A stretch of 64,000 nucleotides of DNA from contig DATGTE010000008.1 of assembly GCA_035301985.1 (NCBI GenBank), forward strand, positions 77,039-141,038. Reading direction: 5' to 3'. Below, in pieces: positions 1-9,135 of this stretch (position 1 is its first letter; the number at the start of each line of letters is the position of its first letter). The notes under the pieces were generated by a model. It saw only the letters and a program-made list of their open reading frames with translations. It ran no database searches and was not told the origin of the DNA. This DNA is from DASUXY01 sp035301985 (GTDB lineage Bacteria > Bacillota > Bacilli > Bacillales > Amphibacillaceae). A program made the translations under genes and the position numbers.

Positions 1-1
1 T

Positions 2-460
2 TTAGTTACGAAAGCGCAAATTTCCAAAAGTGGTGAGAGCTTAGAACTTCCAACTGAAGATGGGACCATCGATATCACTGTCGATGATAAAATTGAACAT
101 ATATTGGAACAAAAAATTGACAAAGGAAATAACAAAGACAACTATGATTATGAAGAAAACTTTTGGATTATCGTCAAATTCTCTGAGTTTGAAGATGTCA
201 TTCAACTCAGTCATTCATTTATAGATGTAACGGATCCGTTATTAGATCGACTGTATGTGTATGAAAACGAGTATTATTTATATTTAGAGTTTATTGAGGA
301 TATAACAGATGAAGATCGACAAGAAGATTTAATCAGTCGCGTGTTCGAATATGCGGATGATTGTGATTTAACATTTTATATGTTGGATGAATATGGAACT
401 AAGATTTTTGAATCGGATACATTTGCTCAAATAAGATCACACTTTCCCGCTGAAGTATAA
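2..460 (+). CDS. mecA: Adapter protein MecA, 3' part (5' end outside window)
   Basis: The frame is open from base 2 and ends at a TAA at 458-460, so only the C-terminal part is present. It begins with a stretch of the form VTKAQ-SK-GE-LELP, typical of the linker after the N-terminal MecA domain, followed by an acidic linker and the C-terminal domain (FSEFEDVIQLS, YYLYLEF). MecA is the ClpC adapter: its N-domain binds substrates such as ComK and its C-domain binds ClpC and promotes hexamer assembly. The TTG at 104 is in frame but is internal, not the start. It is followed by coiA, as in B. subtilis, which places two competence-related genes side by side. Family identity is confident; the true start cannot be seen. 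Confidence 0.9.
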   Translation, partial: LVTKAQISKSGESLELPTEDGTIDITVDDKIEHILEQKIDKGNNKDNYDYEENFWIIVKFSEFEDVIQLSHSFIDVTDPLLDRLYVYENEYYLYLEFIEDITDEDRQEDLISRVFEYADDCDLTFYMLDEYGTKIFESDTFAQIRSHFPAEV

Positions 461-481
461 ATGATTTTAAAGGATAACCAT

Positions 482-527
482 CCCTTAGTCGTAAAAGGAA
501 GTCGACTTTTACGACTAAGGGTTTTTT
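482..527 (+). terminator. Rho-independent terminator after mecA
   Basis: A perfect 16-bp stem (482-497 with 506-521), an 8-nt loop and a T-run follow the mecA stop by about 20 nt. Confidence 0.9.
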
Positions 528-741
528 ATATGAATCATTGGGAATAGATTCTATTTAACATCGAAAGCTGTATATAAAGCAAACTGTTCGTCAGTTGTTT
601 TAAGGGACGATACATAAAGATTCCATTTACGAAGGTAAATATATTTCTAAAAATATCGATTGTTGATATTCATCTATGTGTGTAAAGAAGGAAAACAACC
701 GTATATGTCGAATAGTATAGATATGGAGGTGATTTTATCCT

Positions 742-1899
742 TTGTTACAAGCTCATTCTGCACAAGGACACGTAACGACGTTAGCGATGTATTCTCCAGC
801 AGAAATCGATCGTTTACGAAAGAAAAAGTTTTATTGTCCAGTTTGTCATGGAGAAGTAATTATTCGAGCGGGACCGGTTATAACTCCTCATTTCGCACAT
901 CAAGCGAAACAAGACTGCCCGGCGAATCGGGGTGGAGAAGGACCTGTCCATGAGAAGGGAAAGCTGTTACTTTATCAGTGGTTGAAAAAGCACAATGTTG
1001 ATGTTCGGCTTGAACATTATTTACCAAATATACAGCAACAACCCGATTTATTTTTGCAGCTTAACAAGCAGCGCATAGCTATTGAATATCAATGTTCAAA
1101 AATACCGATCACCCAACTCCAGAAACGAAATAAGGGCTATCAAAATGCAGGAATCACGCCGATTTGGATTCTTGGTCCGAACCAATTCAAACGCGATCGT
1201 TCTAACCGGTTACATGTGAATTCGTTTATTCTTCAGTGTATGCATCAATTCAACGCTTCCCATCCATTCACCATCTATTTTTTCTGTCCGAATTCCCGTC
1301 AATTTTTAATCATCCAACACGTATATCTACTCGGAAGAGGTCGAGCATGTGCGGTGTTTCAATTTAAAAAACTAGAAGAGTTATTATTTACACAGTTATT
1401 TCACCCACAGCCACTGGAACGGAAGCAATTGTCACAAATGTGGACAAAAGCGAAAAGAAACTTTCGATTATTGCAACAAAAACGGCCATATGGAAAAGAG
1501 TTAGCTTGGCGTCGATGGTTATACGAAAAAAAATTATATATGGAACAACTCCCATCCGTTATTTATCTTCCCATACGTAATCAATTTTTAATGAAAACAT
1601 CTCCATGGGATTGGCAAAGTCGAATTTGGTTGGATGTCATTCATCCATTATCAAGCGGTGCACTGTTTTCCATCTCTCAATGTGAGCGCGCCGTATGTGA
1701 CGACCAAATCGATCGAAGTCAGTATCCATTAGTCACTTGCAAGGAGAGTCCCATCAGGCAATATCTTCACTTACTAGCTCAATTCCACATTATCACCCAA
1801 AAGTCAACGGATATGTATCAGAAAAGAAAACATATTCCTTTTCATTCTCATATTGAGGAAGCACTCACAGCAGATGAAAAGTTAATGAAACGTTTTTAA
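742..1899 (+). CDS. coiA: Competence protein CoiA
   Basis: A 385-aa protein whose TTG start at 742 is chosen because a GGAGGTG box sits 10 nt upstream (725-731). The N-terminus has a zinc-finger-like CPVC motif (YCPVCHGEV), then an H-F-A-H-x8-C pattern. The nuclease-like core carries IEYQCSK near residue 115, the conserved E-x-Q-x-S/C-K signature of the CoiA family. CoiA is needed for DNA processing and recombination during transformation. Length is close to B. subtilis CoiA (about 373 aa). It lies between mecA and pepF as in B. subtilis. No clear ComK box (AAAA-N5-TTTT pairs) was found in the 200 nt upstream. Confidence 0.9.
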   Translation: MLQAHSAQGHVTTLAMYSPAEIDRLRKKKFYCPVCHGEVIIRAGPVITPHFAHQAKQDCPANRGGEGPVHEKGKLLLYQWLKKHNVDVRLEHYLPNIQQQPDLFLQLNKQRIAIEYQCSKIPITQLQKRNKGYQNAGITPIWILGPNQFKRDRSNRLHVNSFILQCMHQFNASHPFTIYFFCPNSRQFLIIQHVYLLGRGRACAVFQFKKLEELLFTQLFHPQPLERKQLSQMWTKAKRNFRLLQQKRPYGKELAWRRWLYEKKLYMEQLPSVIYLPIRNQFLMKTSPWDWQSRIWLDVIHPLSSGALFSISQCERAVCDDQIDRSQYPLVTCKESPIRQYLHLLAQFHIITQKSTDMYQKRKHIPFHSHIEEALTADEKLMKRF

Positions 1900-1978
1900 C
1901 AGGAATAGTTATAAACTTCTTTGTCTAAGCTATACGATGTACACACTTCATCAAAAAGTAATGTATAAATGTAAACGA

Positions 1979-2007
1979 TTGAAAGAGTTTATAACCTTAT
2001 GTAAAAT
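1979..2007 (+). promoter_or_regulatory. Sigma-A promoter for pepF
   Basis: TTGAAA (1979-1984), a 17-nt spacer and TAAAAT (2002-2007) lie 28 nt before the pepF start, so pepF can be transcribed apart from coiA. Confidence 0.7.
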
Positions 2008-2034
2008 GGCATATATGAATAGGAGGAATGTAGC

Positions 2035-3840
2035 GTGACAGAAACGAAATCACTGCCACAAAGAAGTGAAATTCCTGAAGAACGAACGTGGCGACTAGAA
2101 GATATATTTAAGACCGATGAAGAATGGGAAAAAGAATTTGAACGTTTAAAGAAGGATATCCCACGGATTGAAAACTATCAAGGTAAGTTAGCTGATTCTG
2201 CCGATTCATTATACGAAGCATTAACCGTACAGGACGAAATAGCGGAACGGTTAGGAAAATTATACACATACGCACATATGCGCTATGATCAAGATACGAC
2301 GAACTCATTTTATCAAGCGATGAATGGAAAGGCAGATAATATATTAACGATTGCTTCGAGTGCAATGAGTTTTATCGTCCCCGAAATTTTAAGTATAGAA
2401 ACAGATATGATTGAACGTTTTTTGTCAGAAAAAAAAGAACTCCAGTTATATGAACATGTGCTACATGATATTCATAGGCAGCGCGATCATGTACTAAGCC
2501 AGCGCGAAGAGGCATTACTAGCCGAAGCTTCTGAACCGATGTCAAGTGCATCGCAAACGTTTGGAATGTTGAACAATGCGGATCTTACCTTCCCGTCGAT
2601 TAAAAATGAACAAGGGGAGACAGTCGAGTTAACGCACGGGAGATATATTACTTTTCTTGAATCAAAGGATCGCCGTGTAAGACGTGATGCATTTCAAGCC
2701 ATGCATAATACATACGGAAAGTTTAAAAATACATTCGCTTCGACGCTTACAGGGAATATAAAAAAGAATAACTTTTATGCGAAGGTTCGCAACTACAATT
2801 CGGCCAGAGCATCTTCTCTTGACAGTAATCATATACCTGAACAAGTGTATGATAATTTAGTGGCCGTTGTAAACGAAAAATTACCGTTGTTACATCGGTA
2901 TGTAGCGCTTCGTAAAAAGGTTTTGCAGCTGGAAGAACTCCATATGTATGATTTGTACACACCGCTCGTTCAAGGTGTAGATATGAATATTCCTTATGAG
3001 AAAGCCCAACAATATGTTCTAGCAAGTTTGGAGCCTATGGGTGAAGGATATACAAAAGTCATTCAGGAAGCTTTTGAAAATCGCTGGATTGATGTCGAAG
3101 AAAATAAAGGTAAACGAAGCGGGGCCTATTCGTCTGGAGCCTATGGTACGAATCCATACATCTTATTGAACTGGCAAAATAAAATGAATGATGTCTTTAC
3201 TTTGACGCATGAATTAGGTCATTCCGTTCACAGTTACTACACGAGAAAATATCAACCATTTCGCTATGGAAGTTACTCTATTTTTGTAGCTGAAGTCGCT
3301 TCAACTTGTAATGAGGCCTTATTAAATGAATATTTACTCAACCATTTAGAAGATAAAAAAGAAAAAATGTTTATCTTAAATCACTTTTTGGAAGGATTTC
3401 GTGGTACCGTCTTCCGTCAAACGATGTTTGCTGAATTTGAACATGACATTCATACACGTATTCAAAACGGTGAAACGTTAACGGCGGAAAAGCTAACGGA
3501 AATCTATTATGATTTAAATAAAAAATATTTTGGTGACGGTGTCATATCTGATCCAGAAATCGGTATGGAGTGGGCGAGAATTCCTCATTTTTACTACAAC
3601 TATTATGTATACCAATATGCGACAGGTTATTCAGCTGCAACGACGTTAGCAAGTAAGATTCTTTCAAAAGAAGAAGGTGCCGTAGAGCGGTATATAGACT
3701 TTTTAAAAGCAGGCAGAAGCGATTATCCGATCGAGGTTCTTAAACGAGCTGGGGTTGACATGACATCTAAACAACCGATCGTTAATGCGTTAGATGTATT
3801 TGAAGACAAACTAACTAAAATGGAAAATTTACTCGTTTAA
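2035..3840 (+). CDS. pepF: Oligoendopeptidase F (M3B metallopeptidase)
   Basis: A 601-aa cytoplasmic zinc peptidase with a GTG start after an AGGAGG box. The catalytic HELGH motif (TLTHELGHSVHSYY) starts at H392, with a downstream E for the third zinc ligand in the segment FVAEVASTCNEAL, as in M3 enzymes. PepF cleaves oligopeptides; overexpression in B. subtilis affects sporulation through PhrA peptide hydrolysis. The length (about 600 aa) is the family's usual size. It has its own promoter and a terminator 50 nt downstream, so it is probably monocistronic. Confidence 0.95.
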   Translation: MTETKSLPQRSEIPEERTWRLEDIFKTDEEWEKEFERLKKDIPRIENYQGKLADSADSLYEALTVQDEIAERLGKLYTYAHMRYDQDTTNSFYQAMNGKADNILTIASSAMSFIVPEILSIETDMIERFLSEKKELQLYEHVLHDIHRQRDHVLSQREEALLAEASEPMSSASQTFGMLNNADLTFPSIKNEQGETVELTHGRYITFLESKDRRVRRDAFQAMHNTYGKFKNTFASTLTGNIKKNNFYAKVRNYNSARASSLDSNHIPEQVYDNLVAVVNEKLPLLHRYVALRKKVLQLEELHMYDLYTPLVQGVDMNIPYEKAQQYVLASLEPMGEGYTKVIQEAFENRWIDVEENKGKRSGAYSSGAYGTNPYILLNWQNKMNDVFTLTHELGHSVHSYYTRKYQPFRYGSYSIFVAEVASTCNEALLNEYLLNHLEDKKEKMFILNHFLEGFRGTVFRQTMFAEFEHDIHTRIQNGETLTAEKLTEIYYDLNKKYFGDGVISDPEIGMEWARIPHFYYNYYVYQYATGYSAATTLASKILSKEEGAVERYIDFLKAGRSDYPIEVLKRAGVDMTSKQPIVNALDVFEDKLTKMENLLV

Positions 3841-3889
3841 ACGTTGTCGAACCGGCCTACTTGCCAAATACAAAATAACCAACAAAAAA

Positions 3890-3917
3890 ACGTCTTGACG
3901 ATACAAGGCGTTTTTTT
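3890..3917. terminator. Bidirectional terminator after pepF
   Basis: An 8-bp stem (3890-3897 with 3904-3911) has an A-run before it and a T-run after it. It serves pepF on + and the convergent small gene at 3953-4129 on -. Confidence 0.75.
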
Positions 3918-3952
3918 GCAGAACAGTTGAATGTATCTATTCCTTACAGGAA

Positions 3953-4129
3953 CTACCGCATACCTCGATAAACTCGCCGTTGGGTGAACGAAAATATGGT
4001 GAAATAAATCGAAAAAAATAACAGAGGTAACGTAAAATAGAGTGGAATTAACTTCATTAGTCCGAGGATATTTAAAATAAAAGCAATCAAGGTCAGAAAA
4101 AGAAATAAGTAAGGGTGCAGTTTTCCCAT
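3953..4129 (-). CDS. Small two-helix membrane protein, 58 aa
   Basis: Read on the minus strand, an ATG at 4129 preceded by a GGAGGG box encodes MGKLHPYLFLFLTLIAFILN and so on, ending R-G-M-R at a TAG (3953-3955). Two hydrophobic segments (about residues 6-22 and 29-46) are separated by a short loop, and the tail is basic (QRRVYRGMR). It sits between pepF and spxH, where B. subtilis also has a small gene. Function is unknown. The good RBS, strong hydrophobic pattern and shared terminator at 3890-3917 support it. Confidence 0.65.
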   Translation of the reverse strand: MGKLHPYLFLFLTLIAFILNILGLMKLIPLYFTLPLLFFSIYFTIFSFTQRRVYRGMR

Positions 4130-4348
4130 GGATCATCCCTCCGTGTCCTTCGATCATGTTAAAGTATATGTTACTAAATTATGATATAGAAGTGACACTT
4201 CTGTGAAACTGTGCACAAAGGCATTGCGAGTTGAGGCGATAGTTGTTATTATGAAAATGAGAAATAAATCACAAACAAAAACCCCTTTGTTTGATCATGA
4301 AACTTTCTCCCATCCCCCTTTGTAGAAATACAAAGAATGCAAGAAGAA

Positions 4349-4386
4349 TAGAGAAGGATATACACTGCCCAGTATATCCTTCTCTA
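4349..4386. terminator. Terminator-like hairpin downstream of spxH
   Basis: A perfect 15-bp stem (4349-4363 with 4372-4386) and an 8-nt loop lie 36 nt past the spxH stop. The T-tract is weak on both strands (TTTATTTG on +, TTCTTCTTG on -). Confidence 0.65.
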
Positions 4387-4422
4387 TTTTATTTGTATAC
4401 GATCTGTCGTTCATCAACTGTT

Positions 4423-5328
4423 TTATTCTTCTTCTCCTTTATATTCCCAAAAGGATCCGTGTTTTGCAGGGATTTTTTTAACAATCTGTTTGAGTTGTAA
4501 CTTTTTCATTTCTCGTTCGGCTTTCGTAAGACTCCAGTCGTAAACGACGGCAACTTCTTTACTTGCAACAACACGATAATAGGCAACAAATTGCTTCAGA
4601 GGCGGTTTATGTGCAGGACTTTCCTCTCGCTGTAAAACTTCTGTCAACACGTGAACATAAATATCGTATGGATATAATCCGGACACTTTAATGCCTTCCT
4701 GTTCAACTTCTTGATTAAAAAACACGATTGTAGGTATATAATCGACATCCATCTCTCGTGTGAGCTTGAAGTCACATTGGAGCGCTCTTTTAGCAGATGA
4801 AGAATATAAATCATTTTTAAATTCTTGGATATCTAAGTGAACATCTTTAGCACATTGCATGAGCACTTGTTCATCAGATACATTCTCTTTTTTCAGAAAA
4901 ATGTATTCTTGAATTTTTCGTAAAAATAATCTTCCTGCTTTTTTACCTTGTAGCTCAGCAGCTTTGATCGCAAGCGACGTAACCCATGGAAAGAAAATCG
5001 GATTTTCCTCCCATAGATCACCATCACAGCTCATCCCTGTTCGTTTAGCTGTTTTTTCCCATATATCTTTAAGTTTAGGCGGTTGTTGAAATCGACCTCT
5101 GTGAAGAGGGTTCAAGTTTGTACTTAAAATAGCTGTAATTGTAAAAAAGCGTCCATATTCAATGGAAAGTTTTTTTATATAAGGTTCTAAAGACCAACAT
5201 TCAGGACAGAGCGGATCAACAAATACATAGATTTCAAGCGGTTTTTTAATATAGTCAACAAAGCTATATTTAGACGACGATGTGTTTGTATCTTTCGAGC
5301 TATTCAACTCAGAATGATTCCAACTCAC
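4423..5328 (-). CDS. spxH: ClpXP adapter SpxH (YjbH), DsbA-like
   Basis: A 301-aa thioredoxin/DsbA-fold protein with a CPEC motif at residues 41-44 (FVDPLCPECWSLEP). SpxH binds the redox regulator Spx and delivers it to ClpXP; disulfide stress inactivates it and stabilises Spx. The start is a GTG (5328-5326) with AAAGGAG 7 nt upstream. It lies 17 nt after the truncated-haemoglobin gene yjbI, the conserved yjbI-spxH pair, so the two are likely co-transcribed. The N-terminal 25 residues are Ser/Thr/Lys-rich and look disordered. No signal peptide is present, consistent with a cytosolic role. Confidence 0.92.
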   Translation of the reverse strand: MSWNHSELNSSKDTNTSSSKYSFVDYIKKPLEIYVFVDPLCPECWSLEPYIKKLSIEYGRFFTITAILSTNLNPLHRGRFQQPPKLKDIWEKTAKRTGMSCDGDLWEENPIFFPWVTSLAIKAAELQGKKAGRLFLRKIQEYIFLKKENVSDEQVLMQCAKDVHLDIQEFKNDLYSSSAKRALQCDFKLTREMDVDYIPTIVFFNQEVEQEGIKVSGLYPYDIYVHVLTEVLQREESPAHKPPLKQFVAYYRVVASKEVAVVYDWSLTKAEREMKKLQLKQIVKKIPAKHGSFWEYKGEEE

Positions 5329-5345
5329 ATCGATTCTCCTTTCTT

Positions 5346-5726
5346 TTATTCAGGTGTGTTCATCATATGCTGTGCCGTCATCGTTAGTCTTTCAAATATA
5401 GCTGATCGGTATGGTTCTTCAATCTCTGCTTCGATTAATGCTTTCTCCATACAATCAAGCCATGCATCTTTTCGTGTAGGCGTAATTTCAAATGGTAAAT
5501 GACGTCTTTTTAACATCGGGTGCCCAAATTCCTCAGAGTATAACCGCGGCCCACCAAAAAATTGGGTGAGAAATAGGTATTGTTTTCGGGCAGTTTCGGT
5601 TAAATCTGTAGGAAAAATGGGGATGAGATCCGGGTGTTTTCCGATTCGATCATATAGTCCTGTAACAATTCGTTCGACAGCAGGAGCTCCTCCAATCGCT
5701 TTATAAATCGTACCTGGTCGTTTCAT
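5346..5726 (-). CDS. yjbI: Truncated haemoglobin (group II, YjbI-like)
   Basis: A 126-aa protein starting at the ATG of MKRPGTIYKAIGG (5726), chosen because a GGAGG box sits 8 nt upstream; an in-frame ATG 18 nt earlier has no RBS. Features of 2-on-2 globins are visible: Y-D-x-I-G-x-H-P-D-L, the L-T-E-T-x-R-K-Q-Y helix and FFGGPRLYSEEFGHPMLKRRH with the proximal histidine in the GHPMLKRRH segment. These proteins bind oxygen or peroxide at haem. It is the first gene of a two-gene operon with spxH, linking haem/peroxide chemistry to Spx control. Confidence 0.92.
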   Translation of the reverse strand: MKRPGTIYKAIGGAPAVERIVTGLYDRIGKHPDLIPIFPTDLTETARKQYLFLTQFFGGPRLYSEEFGHPMLKRRHLPFEITPTRKDAWLDCMEKALIEAEIEEPYRSAIFERLTMTAQHMMNTPE

Positions 5727-5965
5727 AAAATAATCCTCCAACATTCAAACATTCATGATAAAATAACTATTTCAAGTAAACTCGTATTTAAAAGTTCCAT
5801 CATATGGAATTGTGAACGTCTATGCGTTTCATAACATCAATTTAAGCGCTTGAACGATTGAGCGTGCACCTATTTCGCTCCGATAGCTTCTAGAAAGATT
5901 GTTTCTATTGTAGCAACGGAATGCTCACAGCGCAAATTATCTGATTATTTGTTTGCAGGAAACCT

Positions 5966-6538
5966 TTACGAAGGTGTATATGTTGAAAAAAAGCGTTCAA
6001 TTTTATTAGGTGTTGTTTTTCTAGAAATGCGAAAACGTTCTAAAAGTTGATTGAACGCCTGCACACCGACATCCTTGCTCGATGCTTCAATTTCTAATTC
6101 ATAGTCCGAACATCCGTTATATGTACTATAATCGAGCACATATAATACATCATTCTCTCTATATTCACGGCGTTTTGTCACTAAAGAACCATAGTAGCGT
6201 AAATCATCGGGTGAAACATTCAGTTTGTTTAATTGTTTGGTTGTATTTGGTTGCGGAATAATTTGGCCTTGTATCCACTTTAAAAAAAGGTTTTCTGCCA
6301 AATCGTCATGTGTCTCAAGCACCCCAACATCAGAAGCTTCTTTCAATGTTAAACGGAAGCTATCGTTCTTCTTTCGGATTCTTAGTGCACACAAATGGTC
6401 TTGCAGTGAAAAGTCTTTTGTATCAAAATAGTAATTCACTTGTGCCTGCGCCTGTCTTGGAAAAGGTAAACTTGTTAGCAAGCGGTTGTATTCTTCGGCA
6501 GTGAGCAAATTTTTAAATTCAATTTCAATTTCTTGCAT
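5966..6538 (-). CDS. yjbK: CYTH-domain protein (YjbK-like)
   Basis: A 190-aa CYTH (class IV adenylate cyclase/thiamine triphosphatase fold) protein. The diagnostic E-x-E-x-K motif is at the N-terminus (EIEIEFK, residues 3-9), followed by alternating charged strands (ALRIRKK, RLTLKEA, DYELEIEAS) that line the triphosphate tunnel. The likely activity is metal-dependent hydrolysis of inorganic or organic triphosphates; the substrate is not evident. The start ATG has AGGAGA 6 nt upstream. It is transcribed divergently from the alarmone synthetase at 6688, as yjbK and yjbM are grouped in B. subtilis. Confidence 0.88.
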   Translation of the reverse strand: MQEIEIEFKNLLTAEEYNRLLTSLPFPRQAQAQVNYYFDTKDFSLQDHLCALRIRKKNDSFRLTLKEASDVGVLETHDDLAENLFLKWIQGQIIPQPNTTKQLNKLNVSPDDLRYYGSLVTKRREYRENDVLYVLDYSTYNGCSDYELEIEASSKDVGVQAFNQLLERFRISRKTTPNKIERFFSTYTPS

Positions 6539-6687
6539 AATGATCTCCTATTCTATTGATGATATCGATTATGACGAATCCATGGAAAATATGCAAAGAT
6601 TATCCATTTCTTGTTCTTATGGTAAAATAAGAAGTAGGCTTATCGCAAATCTGAAGTATGACAGAAAATGATAGGTGGTGTAGCGTC

Positions 6688-7296
6688 ATGGATTGGCAAG
6701 GAATCCTTGCGCCATATACACAAGTTGTTGAAGAGTTAAAAGTAAAACTTGAAGGAATGCGGGCTCAATTGGAACATGAGTCTCGACATTCTCCCATCGA
6801 GTCCATTACAGGAAGAGTTAAACCGATTTCCAGTATATTAGAAAAGGCTGAAAGGAAGCAAGTTCCACTCAACCGGATTGAAAAAGATATTCAAGATATC
6901 GCCGGAATTAGGGTGGTTTGTCAATTTGTGGATGATATATACATGGTCGTTGATTTGTTGAGAAAGCGAAAAGATTTAAACATCATCGAGGAGAAAGACT
7001 ATATTTTCGAAAAGAAAGTCAGTGGTTACCGATCTTTCCATCAGATTATCGAATATCCAGTCGAAACGATTCACGGAGTGAAAATGGTCATTGCTGAAAT
7101 CCAAATTCGTACATTAGCGATGAATTTTTGGGCGACAAATGAGCACTTTTTAAATTATAAATATAAGGGTAGGATTCCAGAGCAAATTAAGTCAAGGTTG
7201 AAACGTGCGGCTGAAGCTGCATTTAAATTAGATGAAGAGATGTCTAAAATAAAGAATGAAGTTCTAGAAGCTAAGCGAATCTTCCATCGTAAATAA
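6688..7296 (+). CDS. yjbM: Small alarmone synthetase (RelQ/YjbM type GTP pyrophosphokinase)
   Basis: A 202-aa stand-alone RelA/SpoT synthetase domain that makes (p)ppGpp from ATP and GDP/GTP. Conserved elements are visible: GRVKPISSILEKAERK (ATP side), D-I-A-G-I-R-V-V-C, the G-loop region KVSGYRSFHQIIEYPV, and AEIQIRTLAMNFWA. No HD hydrolase, TGS or ACT domain is present, which defines the small synthetase class. The start ATG at 6688 is preceded by GGTGGT; an upstream in-frame ATG (6658) lacks an RBS. It begins a likely operon with nadF and the RluA-type enzyme. Confidence 0.93.
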   Translation: MDWQGILAPYTQVVEELKVKLEGMRAQLEHESRHSPIESITGRVKPISSILEKAERKQVPLNRIEKDIQDIAGIRVVCQFVDDIYMVVDLLRKRKDLNIIEEKDYIFEKKVSGYRSFHQIIEYPVETIHGVKMVIAEIQIRTLAMNFWATNEHFLNYKYKGRIPEQIKSRLKRAAEAAFKLDEEMSKIKNEVLEAKRIFHRK

Positions 7297-7375
7297 ATGA
7301 AATGGTTATAAAGTGAATTATAGAGACCGATCGCATCTATTTCGATCATAGCGGTAGAAGAAAGGAAGGAAAAAC

Positions 7376-8212
7376 ATGAAATTTACGATTGTATCACGAG
7401 GGGATCAACGTTCAAATGATATTCAAACAACGATGAAACAGTATTTAACAGATTTTGATTTGATTTATGATCATAAAGAACCTGACTTGGTCATATCAGT
7501 TGGGGGTGATGGTACATTTTTAGAGGCTTTTCACCGCTATGTTCATCGTTTGAATGAGACAGCGTTTATCGGGGTACATACAGGGCATTTAGGGTTTTAC
7601 GCCGATTGGTTACCAAATGAAGTTGAAAAATTAATTATCGAAATTGCGAAAACTCCTTTTCAAGTCGTAGAATATCCTCTGCTTGAAGTGATTATCCGTC
7701 CGAAATCGGGAGGAACGGAAGACCGTTTTCTCGCTTTAAATGAAGCGACAATTAAAACGGTTGAAGGATCTGTCGTCTTCGATGTGCAAATCAAAGGAGA
7801 ACATTTTGAAACATTCCGTGGAGATGGATTATGTATTTCTACACCATCCGGTAGTACTGCCTACAACAAGTCTTTAGATGGAGCCATCATTCATCCTTCC
7901 ATTGAAGCCATTCAATTAACGGAAATGGCATCGATTAACAATCGTGTCTTTCGTACGATCGGTTCCCCATTAATATTGCCACAGCATCATACATGTCTGT
8001 TGAAGCCGATGGTTGATAAAAGCTTCTTATTTGCTGTCGATCACTTCACGGAAAATTATACAAATGTTAAATCGATTCAATGTCGCGTGGCGAAAGAAAA
8101 AGTGCGCTTTGCTCGATTTCGTCCTTTTCCATTTTGGAATCGTGTACGTGATTCATTTATTACCGAAGGACCGATGCATAGAGGTGGCTATGATGAAATG
8201 GGTCGTCGGTAA
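7376..8212 (+). CDS. nadF: NAD kinase
   Basis: A 278-aa ATP/polyphosphate-NAD kinase that makes NADP. It has the GGDGT motif (G43-G44-D45-G46-T47) for phosphate donor binding, GVHTGHLGFY, LNEATIK and the GDGLCISTPSGSTAYNKSL block that forms the NAD site. The AAGGAAGG box ends 7 nt before the ATG. The C-terminus is extended by some ten residues relative to B. subtilis NadF, and its last 20 nt overlap the next gene, so translation of the two is probably coupled. Gene order yjbM-nadF-rluD-like matches B. subtilis. Confidence 0.95.
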   Translation: MKFTIVSRGDQRSNDIQTTMKQYLTDFDLIYDHKEPDLVISVGGDGTFLEAFHRYVHRLNETAFIGVHTGHLGFYADWLPNEVEKLIIEIAKTPFQVVEYPLLEVIIRPKSGGTEDRFLALNEATIKTVEGSVVFDVQIKGEHFETFRGDGLCISTPSGSTAYNKSLDGAIIHPSIEAIQLTEMASINNRVFRTIGSPLILPQHHTCLLKPMVDKSFLFAVDHFTENYTNVKSIQCRVAKEKVRFARFRPFPFWNRVRDSFITEGPMHRGGYDEMGRR

Positions 8213-9074
8213 GGATTGCGCTAACATGTCTGTGCGTGACTTTTTAAGGGAAAAACAATCGTTTTCAAGACGAATTTTGAAATCGATAAAAACTGACGGT
8301 GGGAACATTTATGTAAATGGGATGGAACAAAAGATAAATTATCGTTTACAACAAGGAGATACCCTTGCGGTTCGATTTCCACCTGAGAAAAAAAGTTCCT
8401 TCATGAAACCAGAGCCCATTCAGTTAAATATTATATATGAGGATGAGGCCATTCTCGTTATTAATAAGCGTGCCGGTATTGCGACAATCCCTTCAGTTCA
8501 TCATCCATCACAAACGTTAGCAAATGGGATTTTGGCTTACTACGAACGAAACAACATCCCGTTTACTATTCACATAGTAACACGGTTAGATCGAGAAACG
8601 TCAGGTTTAGTACTCGTAGCCAAGCACCGGTATAGCCATTCCTTATTATCAACTGCACAAATAAATGGTCGTATTGAGCGTTATTATGATGCGATTGTCG
8701 AAGGTAATCTTGAACCATCACGAGGTGTAATCGATGCCCCAATCGGTCGAAAAGAAGGGTCGATTATCGAGAGGACGGTCCGAGAAGATGGAAAGCGGGC
8801 GATTACCCATTATGAGACCATTCGCCATACGGATACGCTATCACTCATTAGGATTAGGCTGGAAACAGGCCGGACGCATCAAATTCGCGTACATTTTTCC
8901 GCTATGGGCCACCCCTTATTAGGAGATGATTTATACGGCGGATCATGTGACGATTTTGATCGTCAAGCGCTTCATTGTTCAACGATTCGATTCGTCCACC
9001 CACTGACGAAAAAGCTTATGAAATTTACGGCTCCATTACCAGGGGATATGGCTAACTTACTTTCTAGAGTCTAA
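8193..9074 (+). CDS. RluA/RluD-family pseudouridine synthase (YjbO-like)
   Basis: A 293-aa RNA pseudouridine synthase. An N-terminal S4-like segment (VRDFLREKQSFSRRILKS) precedes the catalytic domain with LINKRAGIATIPS and TRLDRETSGLVLVAKH, where D133 of R-L-D is the catalytic aspartate, then ETGRTHQIRVHFSAMGHPLLGDDLYG. The start is uncertain between ATG 8190 and ATG 8193; the second has better spacing from the GAGGTGG box at 8181-8187. It overlaps nadF by 20 nt. The target base, in rRNA or tRNA, cannot be told from sequence. Confidence 0.9.
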   Translation: MKWVVGKDCANMSVRDFLREKQSFSRRILKSIKTDGGNIYVNGMEQKINYRLQQGDTLAVRFPPEKKSSFMKPEPIQLNIIYEDEAILVINKRAGIATIPSVHHPSQTLANGILAYYERNNIPFTIHIVTRLDRETSGLVLVAKHRYSHSLLSTAQINGRIERYYDAIVEGNLEPSRGVIDAPIGRKEGSIIERTVREDGKRAITHYETIRHTDTLSLIRIRLETGRTHQIRVHFSAMGHPLLGDDLYGGSCDDFDRQALHCSTIRFVHPLTKKLMKFTAPLPGDMANLLSRV

Positions 9075-9135
9075 GACTGGTGATTTGTGGAATGATTGGA
9101 TAGAAATGATACTCACAACGCTGTATGAGAGGGAT

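Noticed and set aside
540..741. ComK box before coiA
   Set aside because: AT-rich tracts exist, but no properly spaced AAAA-N5-TTTT pair could be identified.
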